This document shows positions 50,543 through 60,295 of a stretch of DNA of 64,000 bases, piece by piece. Source of the stretch: Macrococcus equipercicus (GTDB taxonomy: Bacteria > Bacillota > Bacilli > Staphylococcales > Staphylococcaceae); the NCBI RefSeq assembly GCF_004359525.2, contig NZ_SCWC02000007.1:21747-85746 (forward strand), read 5' to 3'. Made by a program: the position numbers and the translations under genes. Under the pieces are notes generated by a model that did not search any database, was not told the DNA's origin, and worked only from the letters and a program-made list of their open reading frames with translations. Numbering within the stretch: position 1 is the first letter of the stretch; every line of letters starts with the position of its first letter.

Positions 50543-51571
50543 TTACAAAAACTGTACGCAGACACCTTCTGCCGCCTGCTTGTCATTTTCAAGCAATGTC
50601 AATCTGCCTGTCGCGCTGTCTCGTTCAAACAGTGAGACATTACCGCTCACTTCGTGCGCACATACTAAAAACTTGTCGCTCGGCGTAATGTTGAAGTCGC
50701 GCGGCCAGTCACCGCCGCAGTCCGTAATTTCTACAAGAGAAAGCTTAGCGCCGTCTTCTTCCACTTTATAGACAGCGATACTTTGATGCCCCCGGTTAGA
50801 CGCATAGACGAATTTGTTATCACGGCTCATGCGGATAGCTGCACCCTGCGTATTGCCGGAGAAGTCAGCCGGCACCGCATGATGCTGCTCCAGCACTTCA
50901 AATGTACCGTCATTATAGTTAAGCACGAATACATCGTTGCTCAGTTCAGTGAATAAATACGCATACTGCCCGTTCTCATTAAACGTCAAATGTCTTGGAC
51001 CAACGCCTGCCGGCAGCTTTAATGCGCGGATTCTCTCAAAGCCATTGTCACTGAACTTGAACGTGATGACTTCATCAGCACCGAGATCTATCGCCACTGC
51101 ATACTTCAAGTCCGGCGTCTGCTGGATGAAATGTGTATGGGCCTTATCCTGGCGGTCCTCATTCGGTCCTTTCCCGTCCTGCACGACTGTATCAATCAGC
51201 TGCAGCACTTCGCCTGTTTCCGGCTGCAGGCTGTACAGACGTACTTCTCCTGCCCCGTATACTGCTTCCATCAAATATTTACCGTCGTCAGTCACCCATA
51301 TATGACAGCCGCTTTCTGCTGATTCACGGCAGTCATTGATGTATTCAAGCTGTCCTTCTTCTCCGATTTTGTAAGCAGCGACACCTGCTTTGTCATCTTC
51401 TTTCTTAATGCCATATAAATAGTCTCCATGTTTGACGACATAAGTAGACGCAGGCACTTCAAAAGCCGTCTCCACTGTCTCGATTTTTTTTGCTTCTTCG
51501 TTCACTGTAAAACGGTAAATTCCTTTGCCTTCGCCTTTTGTATAAGAACCAATATAGCCGATAGTATTCAT
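50543..51571 (-). CDS. Lactonase-family beta-propeller protein (6-phosphogluconolactonase type)
   Basis: A 342-residue seven-bladed propeller of the YbhE/Pgl family: IGSYTKGEGKGIYRFTV at the N-terminus, DKAHTHFIQQTPD, VGPRHLTFNENGQYAYLFTE, and NRGHQSIAVYKV with GGDWPRDFNITP. These enzymes open 6-phosphogluconolactone or related lactones. Staphylococci have a homologue in this area. First gene of a two-gene unit with the amidase. Confidence 0.88.
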   Translation of the reverse strand: MNTIGYIGSYTKGEGKGIYRFTVNEEAKKIETVETAFEVPASTYVVKHGDYLYGIKKEDDKAGVAAYKIGEEGQLEYINDCRESAESGCHIWVTDDGKYLMEAVYGAGEVRLYSLQPETGEVLQLIDTVVQDGKGPNEDRQDKAHTHFIQQTPDLKYAVAIDLGADEVITFKFSDNGFERIRALKLPAGVGPRHLTFNENGQYAYLFTELSNDVFVLNYNDGTFEVLEQHHAVPADFSGNTQGAAIRMSRDNKFVYASNRGHQSIAVYKVEEDGAKLSLVEITDCGGDWPRDFNITPSDKFLVCAHEVSGNVSLFERDSATGRLTLLENDKQAAEGVCVQFL

Positions 51572-51649
51572 AATTATCCCCCTCTTGTTTTCTACATTCT
51601 ATCAGACTATTCCCGCTTCAAAAAAACATATGCAAAATGAAATTTTTTC

Positions 51650-51678
51650 TTGCTAATAGTTTAGTAATACATTACAAT
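51650..51678 (+). promoter_or_regulatory. Promoter of the spermidine operon
   Basis: TTGCTA, a 17-bp spacer, TACAAT. Predicts a leader of about 85 nt before the speA start; I see no clear hairpin in it. Confidence 0.6.
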
Positions 51679-51769
51679 TTGTTTGGTAAAAATAAATTAA
51701 CAGATATATAAAACCTCTGGTTAAGTATTACTATATTTTACAATTCACCTAATATTGTGGGGTGCAAAA

Positions 51770-53275
51770 TTGATTAAACGATCAGAAATCAAGCCATTGA
51801 CAGCAATTGACAGCACGAAACATCATGCTACCCCGCTGTTTGATGCATTAAAATTATACGAAGCCCAAAATGTCACAAGCTTTGATGTGCCGGGTCATAA
51901 ACGTGGTCTGGACGAGCAGTCGGAACTTTACTATTACGGCCGTTCTACATTAAGGCACGACGTCAACTCCATGCCGCAGCTGGACAATTACGATAACCCG
52001 AAAGGCGTCATCAAGGAGGCACAAAATCTGCTTGCTGACTTGTATTTAGCAGATGAGGCTCATTTTTTAGTCAACGGTACGACAGAAGGCATTCAGACGA
52101 TGATTCTTGCGGTCTGCAGACCCGGTGATAAACTGATTCTTCCGCGTAACGTCCATAAATCAGTCCTGAATGCGATGGCACTGGCTGATGTCACACCTGT
52201 CTATGTCTCACCTGAATTCGATGTTAAGTTCGGTATCGCCCACAACTTGAGCTATGACAATGTCAAAGCCGCTATCGATAAACATCCGGATGCGCGCGCT
52301 ATCTTCATTATGAATCCGACTTACTTTGGTGCTGTCAGTGATCTGCAGGCGATAACAGAGCTTGCGCACGCACACGGCATGCCGGTGCTTGTAGACGAAG
52401 CACATGGTGCGCATTTCAGATTTTCGCCGCATCTGCCGATTTCCAGCATGGAAGCCGGCGCAGATATGGCAGCGACCAGCCTTCATAAGACAGGCGGCTC
52501 GTTCACTCAGTCAAGCGCACTGCTCGTCCAAGGAGATTTAGTGGATAAGCGCAAAGTGAAAAGTGTCATCAACATGCTGACGTCAACGAGCGCGTCTTAC
52601 CTGCTCATGTCGTCACTCGACATCGCACGTAAAAATCTGGCGCTGAACGGCCCGGAGAAGTTTGAGCAGTTAATGATTTCTCTCCAGAAGTTCAAGCAGG
52701 CTGTCAATGACATTCCAGGGTTTCATATGCTGGACGGCAAAGCATTCAAAGACCTTTATCATCAGCAGCTTGATGAATCCAAGCTGACTATCTACATTGA
52801 TTCAACCATTGAATTGTCTGGATTTGAAGTGTACAAACTACTGAGAAGCGATTACAGCATCCAGATGGAACTCGCTGAACCGAACTTAATCATGGGAATT
52901 GTCTCTATCGCTGATAACGAGGCGGTGCTGGAACGTCTGCTCGAGGCGCTGCAGTCCATCAGCCGGCTTCATCACCAGGCAGAGCGGGAAGTCCACTCGC
53001 CGGTGCTCAAACAGCTATCCATCCCCGAGCAGGCGATGGGGCTCCGGGAAGTCTTGTATGCGGATAAATATCCAGTCAATATCGAAGATGCTGTCGGAGA
53101 AATCTGCGCAGAATCACTGATGATTTATCCGCCGGGCATACCGATCGTCATGGCAGGCGAACGCATCAGCCAGGACATCGTTGATTACTGGCAGTTCATC
53201 AACAACCAGCCGATCATCAAAATCGGCACTGAAAATTCAAATCAAGTTTATATCATAGAGAAAAGAGGAAAATAA
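51770..53275 (+). CDS. speA: Arginine decarboxylase (Orn/Lys/Arg decarboxylase, fold-type I)
   Basis: A 501-residue PLP decarboxylase. Residues [10 protein letters not shown] (37-46), [46 protein letters not shown] and the PLP Lys K240 in [16 protein letters not shown] match Bacillus SpeA. Substrate is inferred as arginine because speB (agmatinase) is in the same operon, which a lysine decarboxylase would not need. Start TTG with GGGGTG 6 nt upstream; an in-frame TTG at 51755 lacks a site. speD follows after 4 nt. Confidence 0.9.
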   Translation: MIKRSEIKPLTAIDSTKHHATPLFDALKLYEAQNVTSFDVPGHKRGLDEQSELYYYGRSTLRHDVNSMPQLDNYDNPKGVIKEAQNLLADLYLADEAHFLVNGTTEGIQTMILAVCRPGDKLILPRNVHKSVLNAMALADVTPVYVSPEFDVKFGIAHNLSYDNVKAAIDKHPDARAIFIMNPTYFGAVSDLQAITELAHAHGMPVLVDEAHGAHFRFSPHLPISSMEAGADMAATSLHKTGGSFTQSSALLVQGDLVDKRKVKSVINMLTSTSASYLLMSSLDIARKNLALNGPEKFEQLMISLQKFKQAVNDIPGFHMLDGKAFKDLYHQQLDESKLTIYIDSTIELSGFEVYKLLRSDYSIQMELAEPNLIMGIVSIADNEAVLERLLEALQSISRLHHQAEREVHSPVLKQLSIPEQAMGLREVLYADKYPVNIEDAVGEICAESLMIYPPGIPIVMAGERISQDIVDYWQFINNQPIIKIGTENSNQVYIIEKRGK

Positions 53276-53279
53276 TATT

Positions 53280-53705
53280 ATGAAATTAACGACTTTAGGA
53301 AGACACGTATTAATCGAGTACTACAACTGTGACAAGGATATTTTAAAAGACCACGATAAAATCGAAGCAATCATGAACGAAGCAGCACGTGTCTCCGGTG
53401 CAACAATCGTTGAAAGCTGTTTTCATACATTCAATCCGTACGGCGTATCAGGTGCTGTCATCATCTCAGAATCTCATTTAACCATCCACACATGGCCTGA
53501 ATACGGCTATGCATCTGTTGACGTCTTCACATGCGGCGACACAGTAGACCCGTGGAGAGCAGAAGATTACTTAGAGAAAGCATTAAAAGCCGAACTTTCT
53601 GACTCATATGAAATCGGCCGCGGTATGGCTGATAAAATCCACAAATATTCTAAAGGTGAAATCGTTGTAGAATCATTCAAACCTGTTGAAGTAGACGTTA
53701 AATAA
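53280..53705 (+). CDS. speD: S-adenosylmethionine decarboxylase proenzyme
   Basis: Pyruvoyl enzyme of 141 residues, somewhat longer at the C-terminus than Bacillus SpeD. Autocleavage site Glu64-Ser65 in [10 protein letters not shown] makes the pyruvoyl group; H70 and C85 (VFTCGD) are the processing and catalytic residues. It supplies decarboxylated SAM, the aminopropyl donor for SpeE. Between speA and speE, so the operon makes spermidine. Confidence 0.95.
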   Translation: MKLTTLGRHVLIEYYNCDKDILKDHDKIEAIMNEAARVSGATIVESCFHTFNPYGVSGAVIISESHLTIHTWPEYGYASVDVFTCGDTVDPWRAEDYLEKALKAELSDSYEIGRGMADKIHKYSKGEIVVESFKPVEVDVK

Positions 53706-53716
53706 GGAGGATTATT

Positions 53717-54577
53717 ATGTTAGACCTTTGGTATACAGAGAATCACACAGACCATGTTAAATTTTCAATCAAGACAAAATCACATCTTCATACTGAAACG
53801 TCACCTTTCCAGCAGATTGATTTCTTTGAATCTGAAGAATTCGGTACATTCTTTACGCTGGACGGCTTAATGATGGTCAACGAAAAAGATGAGTTCGTTT
53901 ATCACGATATGATTACGCACGTGGCGATGGCGACAAATCCTAATATCAAAAAAGTGCTTGTCATCGGCGGCGGCGACGGCGGTACAGTGCGCGAACTGGC
54001 ACGTTACGAATCTATCGAGCAGATCGATATGGTTGAGATTGATGAACGCGTTGTACGTCTGTCACAGGAGTACTTGCCGATTACTGCAGGGAAACTGGAA
54101 GATCCACGTGTAACCTTATTATTTGAAGACGGCCTTGCTTACGTGAAGAACAAAGAAGACGGCTACTATGACTTGATTCTTGTGGATTCTACTGACCCGA
54201 TCGGTCCTGGCGAAGGTCTGTTCTCTCATGACTTCTACAACAATTGTTTCCGTGTGCTGACTGACGACGGTATTTTAATCAACCAGCATGAGTCACCGTA
54301 TTACCCAAGCTACGCACACGAAATGAAACGTGCACATTCAAAAATTAAAGGTTTATTCCCGATCACACGTGTGTATCAGTTCCATATGCCGACTTATCCA
54401 TCAGGTCACTGGCTGTTCGGCTTCGCATCCAAGAAATACGATCCATTGAAAGATGCCGATTTAGATGCATGGAATAAACTCGGCCTTAAAACAAAGTACT
54501 ATAACACAGATATTCATACAGGCGCATTCGCCCTGCCGACATTCGTCAAGGAGATGCTTGAAGATGCAGCCGAATAA
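53717..54577 (+). CDS. speE: Spermidine synthase
   Basis: Aminopropyltransferase of 286 residues. SAM-like fold with VIGGGDGGTVREL, VEIDERVV and catalytic Asp in LVDSTDPIGPGEGLF; the N-terminal beta domain has QQIDFFESEEFGTFFTLDG. It moves the aminopropyl group of decarboxylated SAM to putrescine. AAGGAGG ribosome site; overlaps speB by 14 nt. Confidence 0.96.
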   Translation: MLDLWYTENHTDHVKFSIKTKSHLHTETSPFQQIDFFESEEFGTFFTLDGLMMVNEKDEFVYHDMITHVAMATNPNIKKVLVIGGGDGGTVRELARYESIEQIDMVEIDERVVRLSQEYLPITAGKLEDPRVTLLFEDGLAYVKNKEDGYYDLILVDSTDPIGPGEGLFSHDFYNNCFRVLTDDGILINQHESPYYPSYAHEMKRAHSKIKGLFPITRVYQFHMPTYPSGHWLFGFASKKYDPLKDADLDAWNKLGLKTKYYNTDIHTGAFALPTFVKEMLEDAAE

Positions 54578-55412
54578 GCATGTCTATATGAGCTGCGAGG
54601 CATCATTCGAAGAAGCATCAACGGTGATTTACGGCGCACCATTTGACGGCACTGTGTCCAATCGTCCAGGCACACGTTTCGCAGCGGATGCCATCCGTTC
54701 TGAGTCATACGGCCTTGAGACTTACAGTCCTTATCTTGATAAAGACTTAGAAGATGTCAGCATCATGGATTCAGGCGACGTTGACATCACAATCGGCAAT
54801 AAAGTGAAAGTGCTGGATGAATTAGAAGCAACAGCACGCGAGATTCTGACTGCCGGCAAACTGCCGTTTATGATCGGCGGCGAGCATTTAGTGACGCTCG
54901 GACCGTTCCGTGCTGTCCACGAGAAATATCCAGATGTCGTATTAGTGCAGCTCGATGCACATACGGACTTGCGCGACGACTATATGGGTGAGCCGCTCAG
55001 TCATGCGACAGTCGTGCGCCGCATTCACGACATCACAGGCGACGGCCGCATCTATCAGTACGGCATCCGTTCAGGCACGAAAGAAGAGTTCGACTGGAGT
55101 GATGCTCATACAACACTCGAGAAATTCTCTATCGATACACTGAAAGACCTGCCGGCCCTGTTAAAAGACACACCGGTCTATGTGACAATAGATCTCGACT
55201 GTCTTGACCCGTCTATCTTCCCGGGCACTGGCACACCGGAACCGGGCGGCTTGACATACAAGGAACTGCAGCCGGCATTCAAAGTATTTGAACAGCTGAA
55301 TGTCGTCGCAGCAGACATCGTGGAGCTCTCTCCACCATACGATGCATCAGGCGTATCCAATGCAGTCGCGGCAAAAGTCGCACGCGAACTGATGCTTGCC
55401 ATCACTAAATAA
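54564..55412 (+). CDS. speB: Agmatinase
   Basis: Ureohydrolase of 282 residues, splitting agmatine to putrescine and urea. Mn ligands are in GGEHLVTLG, QLDAHTDLRDDY and TIDLDCLDPSIFPGTG. The body is close to Bacillus SpeB (ASFEEASTVIYGAPFDGTVS). Start at 54564 lies inside the end of speE with AAGGAG 10 nt upstream; the longer frame from 54465 is readthrough. Last gene of the spermidine operon. Confidence 0.94.
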   Translation: MQPNKHVYMSCEASFEEASTVIYGAPFDGTVSNRPGTRFAADAIRSESYGLETYSPYLDKDLEDVSIMDSGDVDITIGNKVKVLDELEATAREILTAGKLPFMIGGEHLVTLGPFRAVHEKYPDVVLVQLDAHTDLRDDYMGEPLSHATVVRRIHDITGDGRIYQYGIRSGTKEEFDWSDAHTTLEKFSIDTLKDLPALLKDTPVYVTIDLDCLDPSIFPGTGTPEPGGLTYKELQPAFKVFEQLNVVAADIVELSPPYDASGVSNAVAAKVARELMLAITK

Positions 55413-55418
55413 CAAGAA

Positions 55419-55450
55419 GAATCCCTGGATGCTATCCAGGGATTTTTTTA
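55419..55450. terminator. Terminator shared by the spermidine operon and the convergent MFS gene
   Basis: Stem AATCCCTGGA / TCCAGGGATT with a 5-base loop, then seven T on the plus strand. The MFS stop lies inside it. Confidence 0.85.
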
Positions 55451-56658
55451 TAGTGCGTGCCGAACAAGCTGCTCATCATGAACACACTGCCCAGCATGAC
55501 GATGAAGAAGACGACGAAGCTCATGGCATAAGGATTTAAATAAGCGCCGATAATGAGTGAACCATTTGACAGCAGCTGGGCACCGCTATATGTGAAAGAA
55601 CTGAATGTATTATAGGACCCCCGCTGATTCTTCGGAATAAGCGTTAACGTTTCAGCGCTTTTAATTGGTGCATAGATCATCTCCCCGCATGTCGCGATCA
55701 GCATCGCAACGATAATCAGCCACCATAAATTCGCAGCTGTCAGCAGCGCATAACCTAATCCATAAACAACGAGCCCTGCCAATAGTATACGGTTGACCGG
55801 GAAACGTTCCGCAAATTTGCCGACCAGCAATGAGCAGCTGACCACTGTCAATGTATTGGTCATATTGATCAGCGTGAACATGCGGACACCGTTAATGCTG
55901 AACCCCATTAGATTAATCGGCGCAAACGACTGGTGCAGCCTGACAGCAACGTAAGTACTGGTCATCAGTTCAACAGTCGCCAGCAGCATGCCGCCGATGA
56001 CCATGATGACAAAACGTCTATCGCGGGATACAGTACTGTAGGCAGACAGCAGATCCCTAAAAATATTGTGATGCTTCTTCTCCCGTATGAAGCTGTTCGT
56101 CTCCTCGATGTACTTTGCATATAGGCCAGCGAGTATCGATGCGGCCAGTGCAGTCATAAAGAACAGCCACTCTTTATGAGTGGTGTAAAGCAGGCCGCCG
56201 AGCAAGGCGCCGACCGCAAGAGAAAGGTTAATCAGCCAGTAATCCATGCGGTACAGCAGCTTTTTGTTTTCCGGCGTCGCTGAATCCTGGACGATTGCAC
56301 TCATGGCAGGCCGTCTGAACGCACTGAAAATCGTAAACAGCACATATGACGCGAGAAATAATACAAGCCAGGACTGAAGAACAGTGACCCACATTAACAC
56401 AAGTGCTGCCGCTTCGAGAACTGCGCCGAAAACCAGCATCTTCTTGCGGGGCATACGGTCAACAAAATAACCGCCCCATATATTACTCGCAAACTGAACA
56501 AACACACCTACTGCCAGGAACAGTCCGGCGAATGAAGCATTGACCTGATCCGTTAAATAAAGCGCTAAAAATGGTAATGTCGCACTGTAAGTACAACGGT
56601 TGACGAACGACCCCCACAACCTCAAATGAATATTAAGCGGTAAATCTCTGATCCTCAT
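55432..56658 (-). CDS. MFS transporter, paralogue A, divergent from SgrR-like regulator
   Basis: A 408-residue MFS permease with 12 helices; GGYFVDRMPRKKMLV is the loop 2-3 motif. The segment VRLHQSFAPINLMGFSINGVRM is shared with the other MFS gene at 58440, showing the two are paralogues. Start ATG at 56658 with GAGGTG 6 nt upstream; the GTG at 56667 overlaps this site. Transcribed away from the SgrR-like gene across an inverted repeat. Possible sugar or drug exporter; substrate unknown. Confidence 0.86.
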   Translation of the reverse strand: MRIRDLPLNIHLRLWGSFVNRCTYSATLPFLALYLTDQVNASFAGLFLAVGVFVQFASNIWGGYFVDRMPRKKMLVFGAVLEAAALVLMWVTVLQSWLVLFLASYVLFTIFSAFRRPAMSAIVQDSATPENKKLLYRMDYWLINLSLAVGALLGGLLYTTHKEWLFFMTALAASILAGLYAKYIEETNSFIREKKHHNIFRDLLSAYSTVSRDRRFVIMVIGGMLLATVELMTSTYVAVRLHQSFAPINLMGFSINGVRMFTLINMTNTLTVVSCSLLVGKFAERFPVNRILLAGLVVYGLGYALLTAANLWWLIIVAMLIATCGEMIYAPIKSAETLTLIPKNQRGSYNTFSSFTYSGAQLLSNGSLIIGAYLNPYAMSFVVFFIVMLGSVFMMSSLFGTHYKKIPG

Positions 56659-56694
56659 ATCCTTCACCTCTTCTGTTATATTTAACTTTATGAT

Positions 56695-56746
56695 AAAGTA
56701 GACTGAATTAATTAAAAATGGACAATATTTTATTTCAGTCTACTTT
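56695..56746. promoter_or_regulatory. 13-bp inverted repeat in the divergent MFS/SgrR-like promoter region
   Basis: AAAGTAGACTGAA (56695-56707) and TTCAGTCTACTTT (56734-56746) are exact complements with a 26-bp spacer. It fills the region between the two start codons and is a strong candidate operator, most simply for the SgrR-like protein. Confidence 0.65.
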
Positions 56747-56757
56747 TAGAGGTGACC

Positions 56758-58353
56758 ATGGAATCATTACTACTCTCTTTTTATAATCTCAGCAAAGCGT
56801 CAATCAACCAGAAGACAGTCAGTGAACAGCTGAAAATCAGCCAGAAACATTTAGCACGCAGTTTAAAAAGATGGCAGGCTGAGCAGTTCCTCACTTATAC
56901 AAGTGGCAGAGGCCGCGGCCATATGACAGAAATTGACTGGCAGTTAAATATCGATGACCATTATTTCCAGCAAGTCACATCATTATTCAGCACGGAGCCG
57001 CTTGATGAAGTCGTCCACTATCTGACGTGGGATTGGTCTGAAACATCGAAACAGTCGCTGCTGCTGCAGGCTAATCAGCTGCTCGGTATAGACAGAAAAG
57101 ACAATGACAGGCTGATCATCAAAAAGCGCTATGCCCCTTTAACCCTTAATCCGCTCGCTGCGAATGATATTAACAGCTTTAATGTACTGAGCAACCTCTA
57201 TGATACGCTCGTCGAATTTAAAGAAGGCCGTTATCATTATCAGCTTGCTCATCATATTCATGTGACGGAGACTGAAGCTGTCATTTATTTACGGAAGAAC
57301 ATCCGCTTTCACGACGGTCAGCTGTTGACAGCACTCGATGTCAGTGACTGTCTGAAGACGGCGAAGTCCTCTTCTTATATGCACGGCTTACTTGATCCGC
57401 TTCACTCGATTGAGACTATCAATAACTATCAGCTCAAACTGTCATTCACTGACTGTCCTTACATTCTGGATATTCTATCGACACTTAACTTAAGCATTTA
57501 TAAAGTGGCAGATGAAAGCTATATCGGCACCGGCCCTTTTTATATTCACAAGAACACGGACACGCATTCCATCCTGAAGGCATTTGATAATTATTACGGC
57601 TTGCGTCCGTTTCTCGATGAAGTAGAGATGATCTATATCCCTGACCAGAAGCACGATGAATTCTCCCTGCCGGCCGGCGACCAGCTCACCGCTCACACTG
57701 TAACAGACGGATTTTATTACATGCTGTCACTGCGGGATAACCGGCTGACGCAAGCACAGCGGGAAACCACCCATTACATCATGCAGACGTATTTACGTCA
57801 GACGTCCGAACGAAAGAACATCGCCAAGGCTGCACCCACTATTCTGAAACAGTCACGTTACTTCAGCCGGACACCTGAACTGACATCCGGGTTCACTGTT
57901 CGTCTTGTTTATCCGAGCTATATCAGGAAGCTGATGAACGATGTCAGGCAGCTGCTGAAACGGCATCATATTGAAGTAGAGCTTATCCCTGTCACGATTG
58001 ACGAGGCGATTCATTCCAGACTTGATTATTCAGCAGACTATTATTTGCACGGGGCTTTCTTAAACGGTGCAGAGCACTACGAATATTTCAGCTTGCTCTT
58101 TCAGCATAAAGCGATGCAGCATCACCTGCCTGCGCAGTATCCGGCACTAAAAGATATATTCGAGAGCTATATCACAAGCCCCACAGCTACCTGGTCGCGG
58201 CGCCATATTATCGTTGACCGCGCACTGGAAAAACGTCATCTTCTTATCCCGCTGTTCAATAATCAGAAGACGCTGTACGTCCCTCAAAAGCTGCACAGTG
58301 CACGCATCGTCCTGCACGGTTTCTACAACTGGGACGAAGTATACATCGAATAA
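56758..58353 (+). CDS. SgrR-family regulator with solute-binding domain
   Basis: A 531-residue protein. The N-terminal SgrR-type winged helix (about 1-110, TVSEQLKISQKHLARSLKRW) is fused to a family 5 extracellular solute-binding-like domain (about 125-500: RYAPLTLNPLAANDINSFNV, RKNIRFHDGQLLTALDVSDC). Without a signal peptide it is a cytoplasmic one-component regulator sensing a small ligand; E. coli SgrR responds to sugar-phosphate stress and acts on SetA, an MFS pump. ATG at 56758 with AGAGGTG upstream. Confidence 0.85.
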   Translation: MESLLLSFYNLSKASINQKTVSEQLKISQKHLARSLKRWQAEQFLTYTSGRGRGHMTEIDWQLNIDDHYFQQVTSLFSTEPLDEVVHYLTWDWSETSKQSLLLQANQLLGIDRKDNDRLIIKKRYAPLTLNPLAANDINSFNVLSNLYDTLVEFKEGRYHYQLAHHIHVTETEAVIYLRKNIRFHDGQLLTALDVSDCLKTAKSSSYMHGLLDPLHSIETINNYQLKLSFTDCPYILDILSTLNLSIYKVADESYIGTGPFYIHKNTDTHSILKAFDNYYGLRPFLDEVEMIYIPDQKHDEFSLPAGDQLTAHTVTDGFYYMLSLRDNRLTQAQRETTHYIMQTYLRQTSERKNIAKAAPTILKQSRYFSRTPELTSGFTVRLVYPSYIRKLMNDVRQLLKRHHIEVELIPVTIDEAIHSRLDYSADYYLHGAFLNGAEHYEYFSLLFQHKAMQHHLPAQYPALKDIFESYITSPTATWSRRHIIVDRALEKRHLLIPLFNNQKTLYVPQKLHSARIVLHGFYNWDEVYIE

Positions 58354-58439
58354 GAGCGGCCACACTGCAACAGCTGTATTATTTTTGAAATATTTAGATT
58401 ATAATGTAACTAATCTTATGAAAATAGAGGACTATCACC

Positions 58440-59678
58440 ATGAAATTCTCTGAGTTCCCTTCCAATGTTAAACTTCGTATTTGCTGCGGTTTCTTTGACC
58501 ATGCAGCGAGTATGAGTGTGATGCCTTTTATGGTGCTGTATATCGCTGACGAACTCGGTAAAGTTACATCAGGGCTGTTATTATCGATCAACGTCATCTT
58601 CGGTTTACTATGCAACCTGCTCGGCGGTTACTTTGCTGACCGCTTCAGCAGAAAAGGCCAGCTGTTAGCAGGTCAGATGATTTTTGCGGTCATTATGATC
58701 TTAATGACCATCTTCATCCATCCTCATGTCAATATGCCATGGGTTGTCGCCATTCTGTTCATGCTGACAGCTATCAGCAATGCGATGGTCTTCCCGGCAC
58801 TTGAAGCTTTGATCATTGATTCAACGACTGAAGACATGCGCAAATCAGTCTACGTGACGACGTACTGGGCAAATAACTTAGCGACTGCTGTCGGTACAGC
58901 GATCGGTGGTCTGTTCTACAGGGACCACCGCCTGATGCTGTTCATATTGATTATTGTCATTATGCTCATCAACACGTTCATCTTTAAGAAGTATTTAATC
59001 GATCCGACAACTGACCGCGCCCCAAGAGCAGTGACAACCCACTGGATGCGGGATCTCTTGAGCAACTACCAAGCGGCATTAAAAGATACAAGATTCGTCT
59101 TCTTCACGATGGCAGCCGTTTTTATCTTTTCAGCAGAGTTTGCGCTGACGAACTACATCGGTGTCCGGCTGCATGATGAATTTAAGCCGGTCAATCTGCT
59201 CGGCATACATGTCGACGGCGTCCGGATGATGAGTTTGATGCTTATCGAGAACACGCTGCTTGTTGTATCCATCACTTTTCTAGTCGCTAAAGTGACCGAA
59301 AAGAGCAATCAGCTTGCTGTACTTATGCTCGGTGCTTTCATGTACACAGGCGGCTATGGTCTGGCGCATCATTTGACGAATTGGTACTTGCTGCTGCTTG
59401 TCGTTCTTATCGCGACTATCGGTGAACTGATGCAGACACCGATTCTCTCGGTCTTTCAGGCTAAGCTGATGCCGGAGGACAAGCGGGCAAGCTATATCGC
59501 CTTCGGTTCACTCGGCTATAGTGGTGCCGGCCTTGTGGCGAGTTCCGGTCTCATTGTCGGTACTGTGCTGAACAGCACAATGATGTCGGTCTACGTCATT
59601 TCTCTTGGTCTGATTGGCATGCTGCTGCTTTATCTCTCTATTCACTCAAACTTTTTCAAGCAGCAGACCCCGTCATAA
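58440..59678 (+). CDS. MFS transporter, paralogue B, downstream of SgrR-like regulator
   Basis: A 412-residue MFS permease with 12 helices, loop 2-3 motif GGYFADRFSRKGQLL. It shares FPSNVKLRI-type N-terminus and the segment NYIGVRLHDEFKPVNLLG with the divergent MFS gene at 55432, so both arose by duplication. 86 bp after the SgrR-like stop, GAGGACTATCACC before ATG. It may be regulated by the same protein. Substrate unknown. Confidence 0.86.
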   Translation: MKFSEFPSNVKLRICCGFFDHAASMSVMPFMVLYIADELGKVTSGLLLSINVIFGLLCNLLGGYFADRFSRKGQLLAGQMIFAVIMILMTIFIHPHVNMPWVVAILFMLTAISNAMVFPALEALIIDSTTEDMRKSVYVTTYWANNLATAVGTAIGGLFYRDHRLMLFILIIVIMLINTFIFKKYLIDPTTDRAPRAVTTHWMRDLLSNYQAALKDTRFVFFTMAAVFIFSAEFALTNYIGVRLHDEFKPVNLLGIHVDGVRMMSLMLIENTLLVVSITFLVAKVTEKSNQLAVLMLGAFMYTGGYGLAHHLTNWYLLLLVVLIATIGELMQTPILSVFQAKLMPEDKRASYIAFGSLGYSGAGLVASSGLIVGTVLNSTMMSVYVISLGLIGMLLLYLSIHSNFFKQQTPS

Positions 59679-59679
59679 A

Positions 59680-59730
59680 AAGACTGCGGAAAACCTTGAT
59701 ACAACAAGGTTTTCCGCAGTCTATTTTTTG
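59680..59730 (+). terminator. Terminator of the SgrR-MFS unit
   Basis: Perfect 18-bp stem AGACTGCGGAAAACCTTG with a 6-base loop and T-run. Confidence 0.88.
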
Positions 59731-59839
59731 TTGTGCACTTATGAAGTTATAACTGTAAAAGATAACTAATCATTAAATATCTTGAAATACCGAACATATG
59801 TTCTTATAATGAGGTTACATCCACGAAAGAAGTGATGTT

Positions 59840-60244
59840 ATGATTCATCCTGTTTATGGTGAGACTGATTACCGTAACATCGAGCGGAGTCAATTGAATC
59901 CGAATATTCCTTTGGGACGCGGCATGATCAAATGGGCGCCTTTTGCGACGATGCCTGAACAGTATGCGGATATTAAAAAGCAGCTTGAGCAGCAGCACAA
60001 AGTAGAACGGCCGGTGCTCTGTGATGACCGGCTTGAAGAGCTCAACCGCACATTACAGGAAGCGCTGCACCGTCATTGTCCACTGCTGATTGAGTTTTAT
60101 CACGACGGCTATATTAAGCAGCTGCAACTTACCGTCGAAAAAATCGACCACTGGGCTATGCTGATTATCGGTGTCAATCTGGATAACCAGCAGCTGTGCT
60201 TTGTTTCTTTCATCGATGTCATCAATCTCTCGCTCCAGCTGTAA
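59840..60244 (+). CDS. YolD-like family protein
   Basis: A 134-residue protein with the YolD hallmark GMIKWAPFATMPEQYADIKK (about 28-47) and the family's beta-rich body (VEKIDHWAMLIIG, NQQLCFVSFIDVINL). YolD proteins often pair with UvrX-like Y-family polymerases and may be regulators of them; no such partner is adjacent here, though dinB lies elsewhere in the window. GAAGTG precedes the ATG. Confidence 0.83.
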   Translation: MIHPVYGETDYRNIERSQLNPNIPLGRGMIKWAPFATMPEQYADIKKQLEQQHKVERPVLCDDRLEELNRTLQEALHRHCPLLIEFYHDGYIKQLQLTVEKIDHWAMLIIGVNLDNQQLCFVSFIDVINLSLQL

Positions 60245-60249
60245 TCAGT

Positions 60250-60284
60250 CATAACAAAGAACCCGGTCCGGGTTCTTTGTTATC
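60250..60284. terminator. Bidirectional terminator between YolD-like and response-regulator genes
   Basis: Near-perfect palindrome ATAACAAAGAACCCG / CGGGTTCTTTGTTAT. Confidence 0.85.
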
Positions 60285-60295
60285 TCTATAAACAT

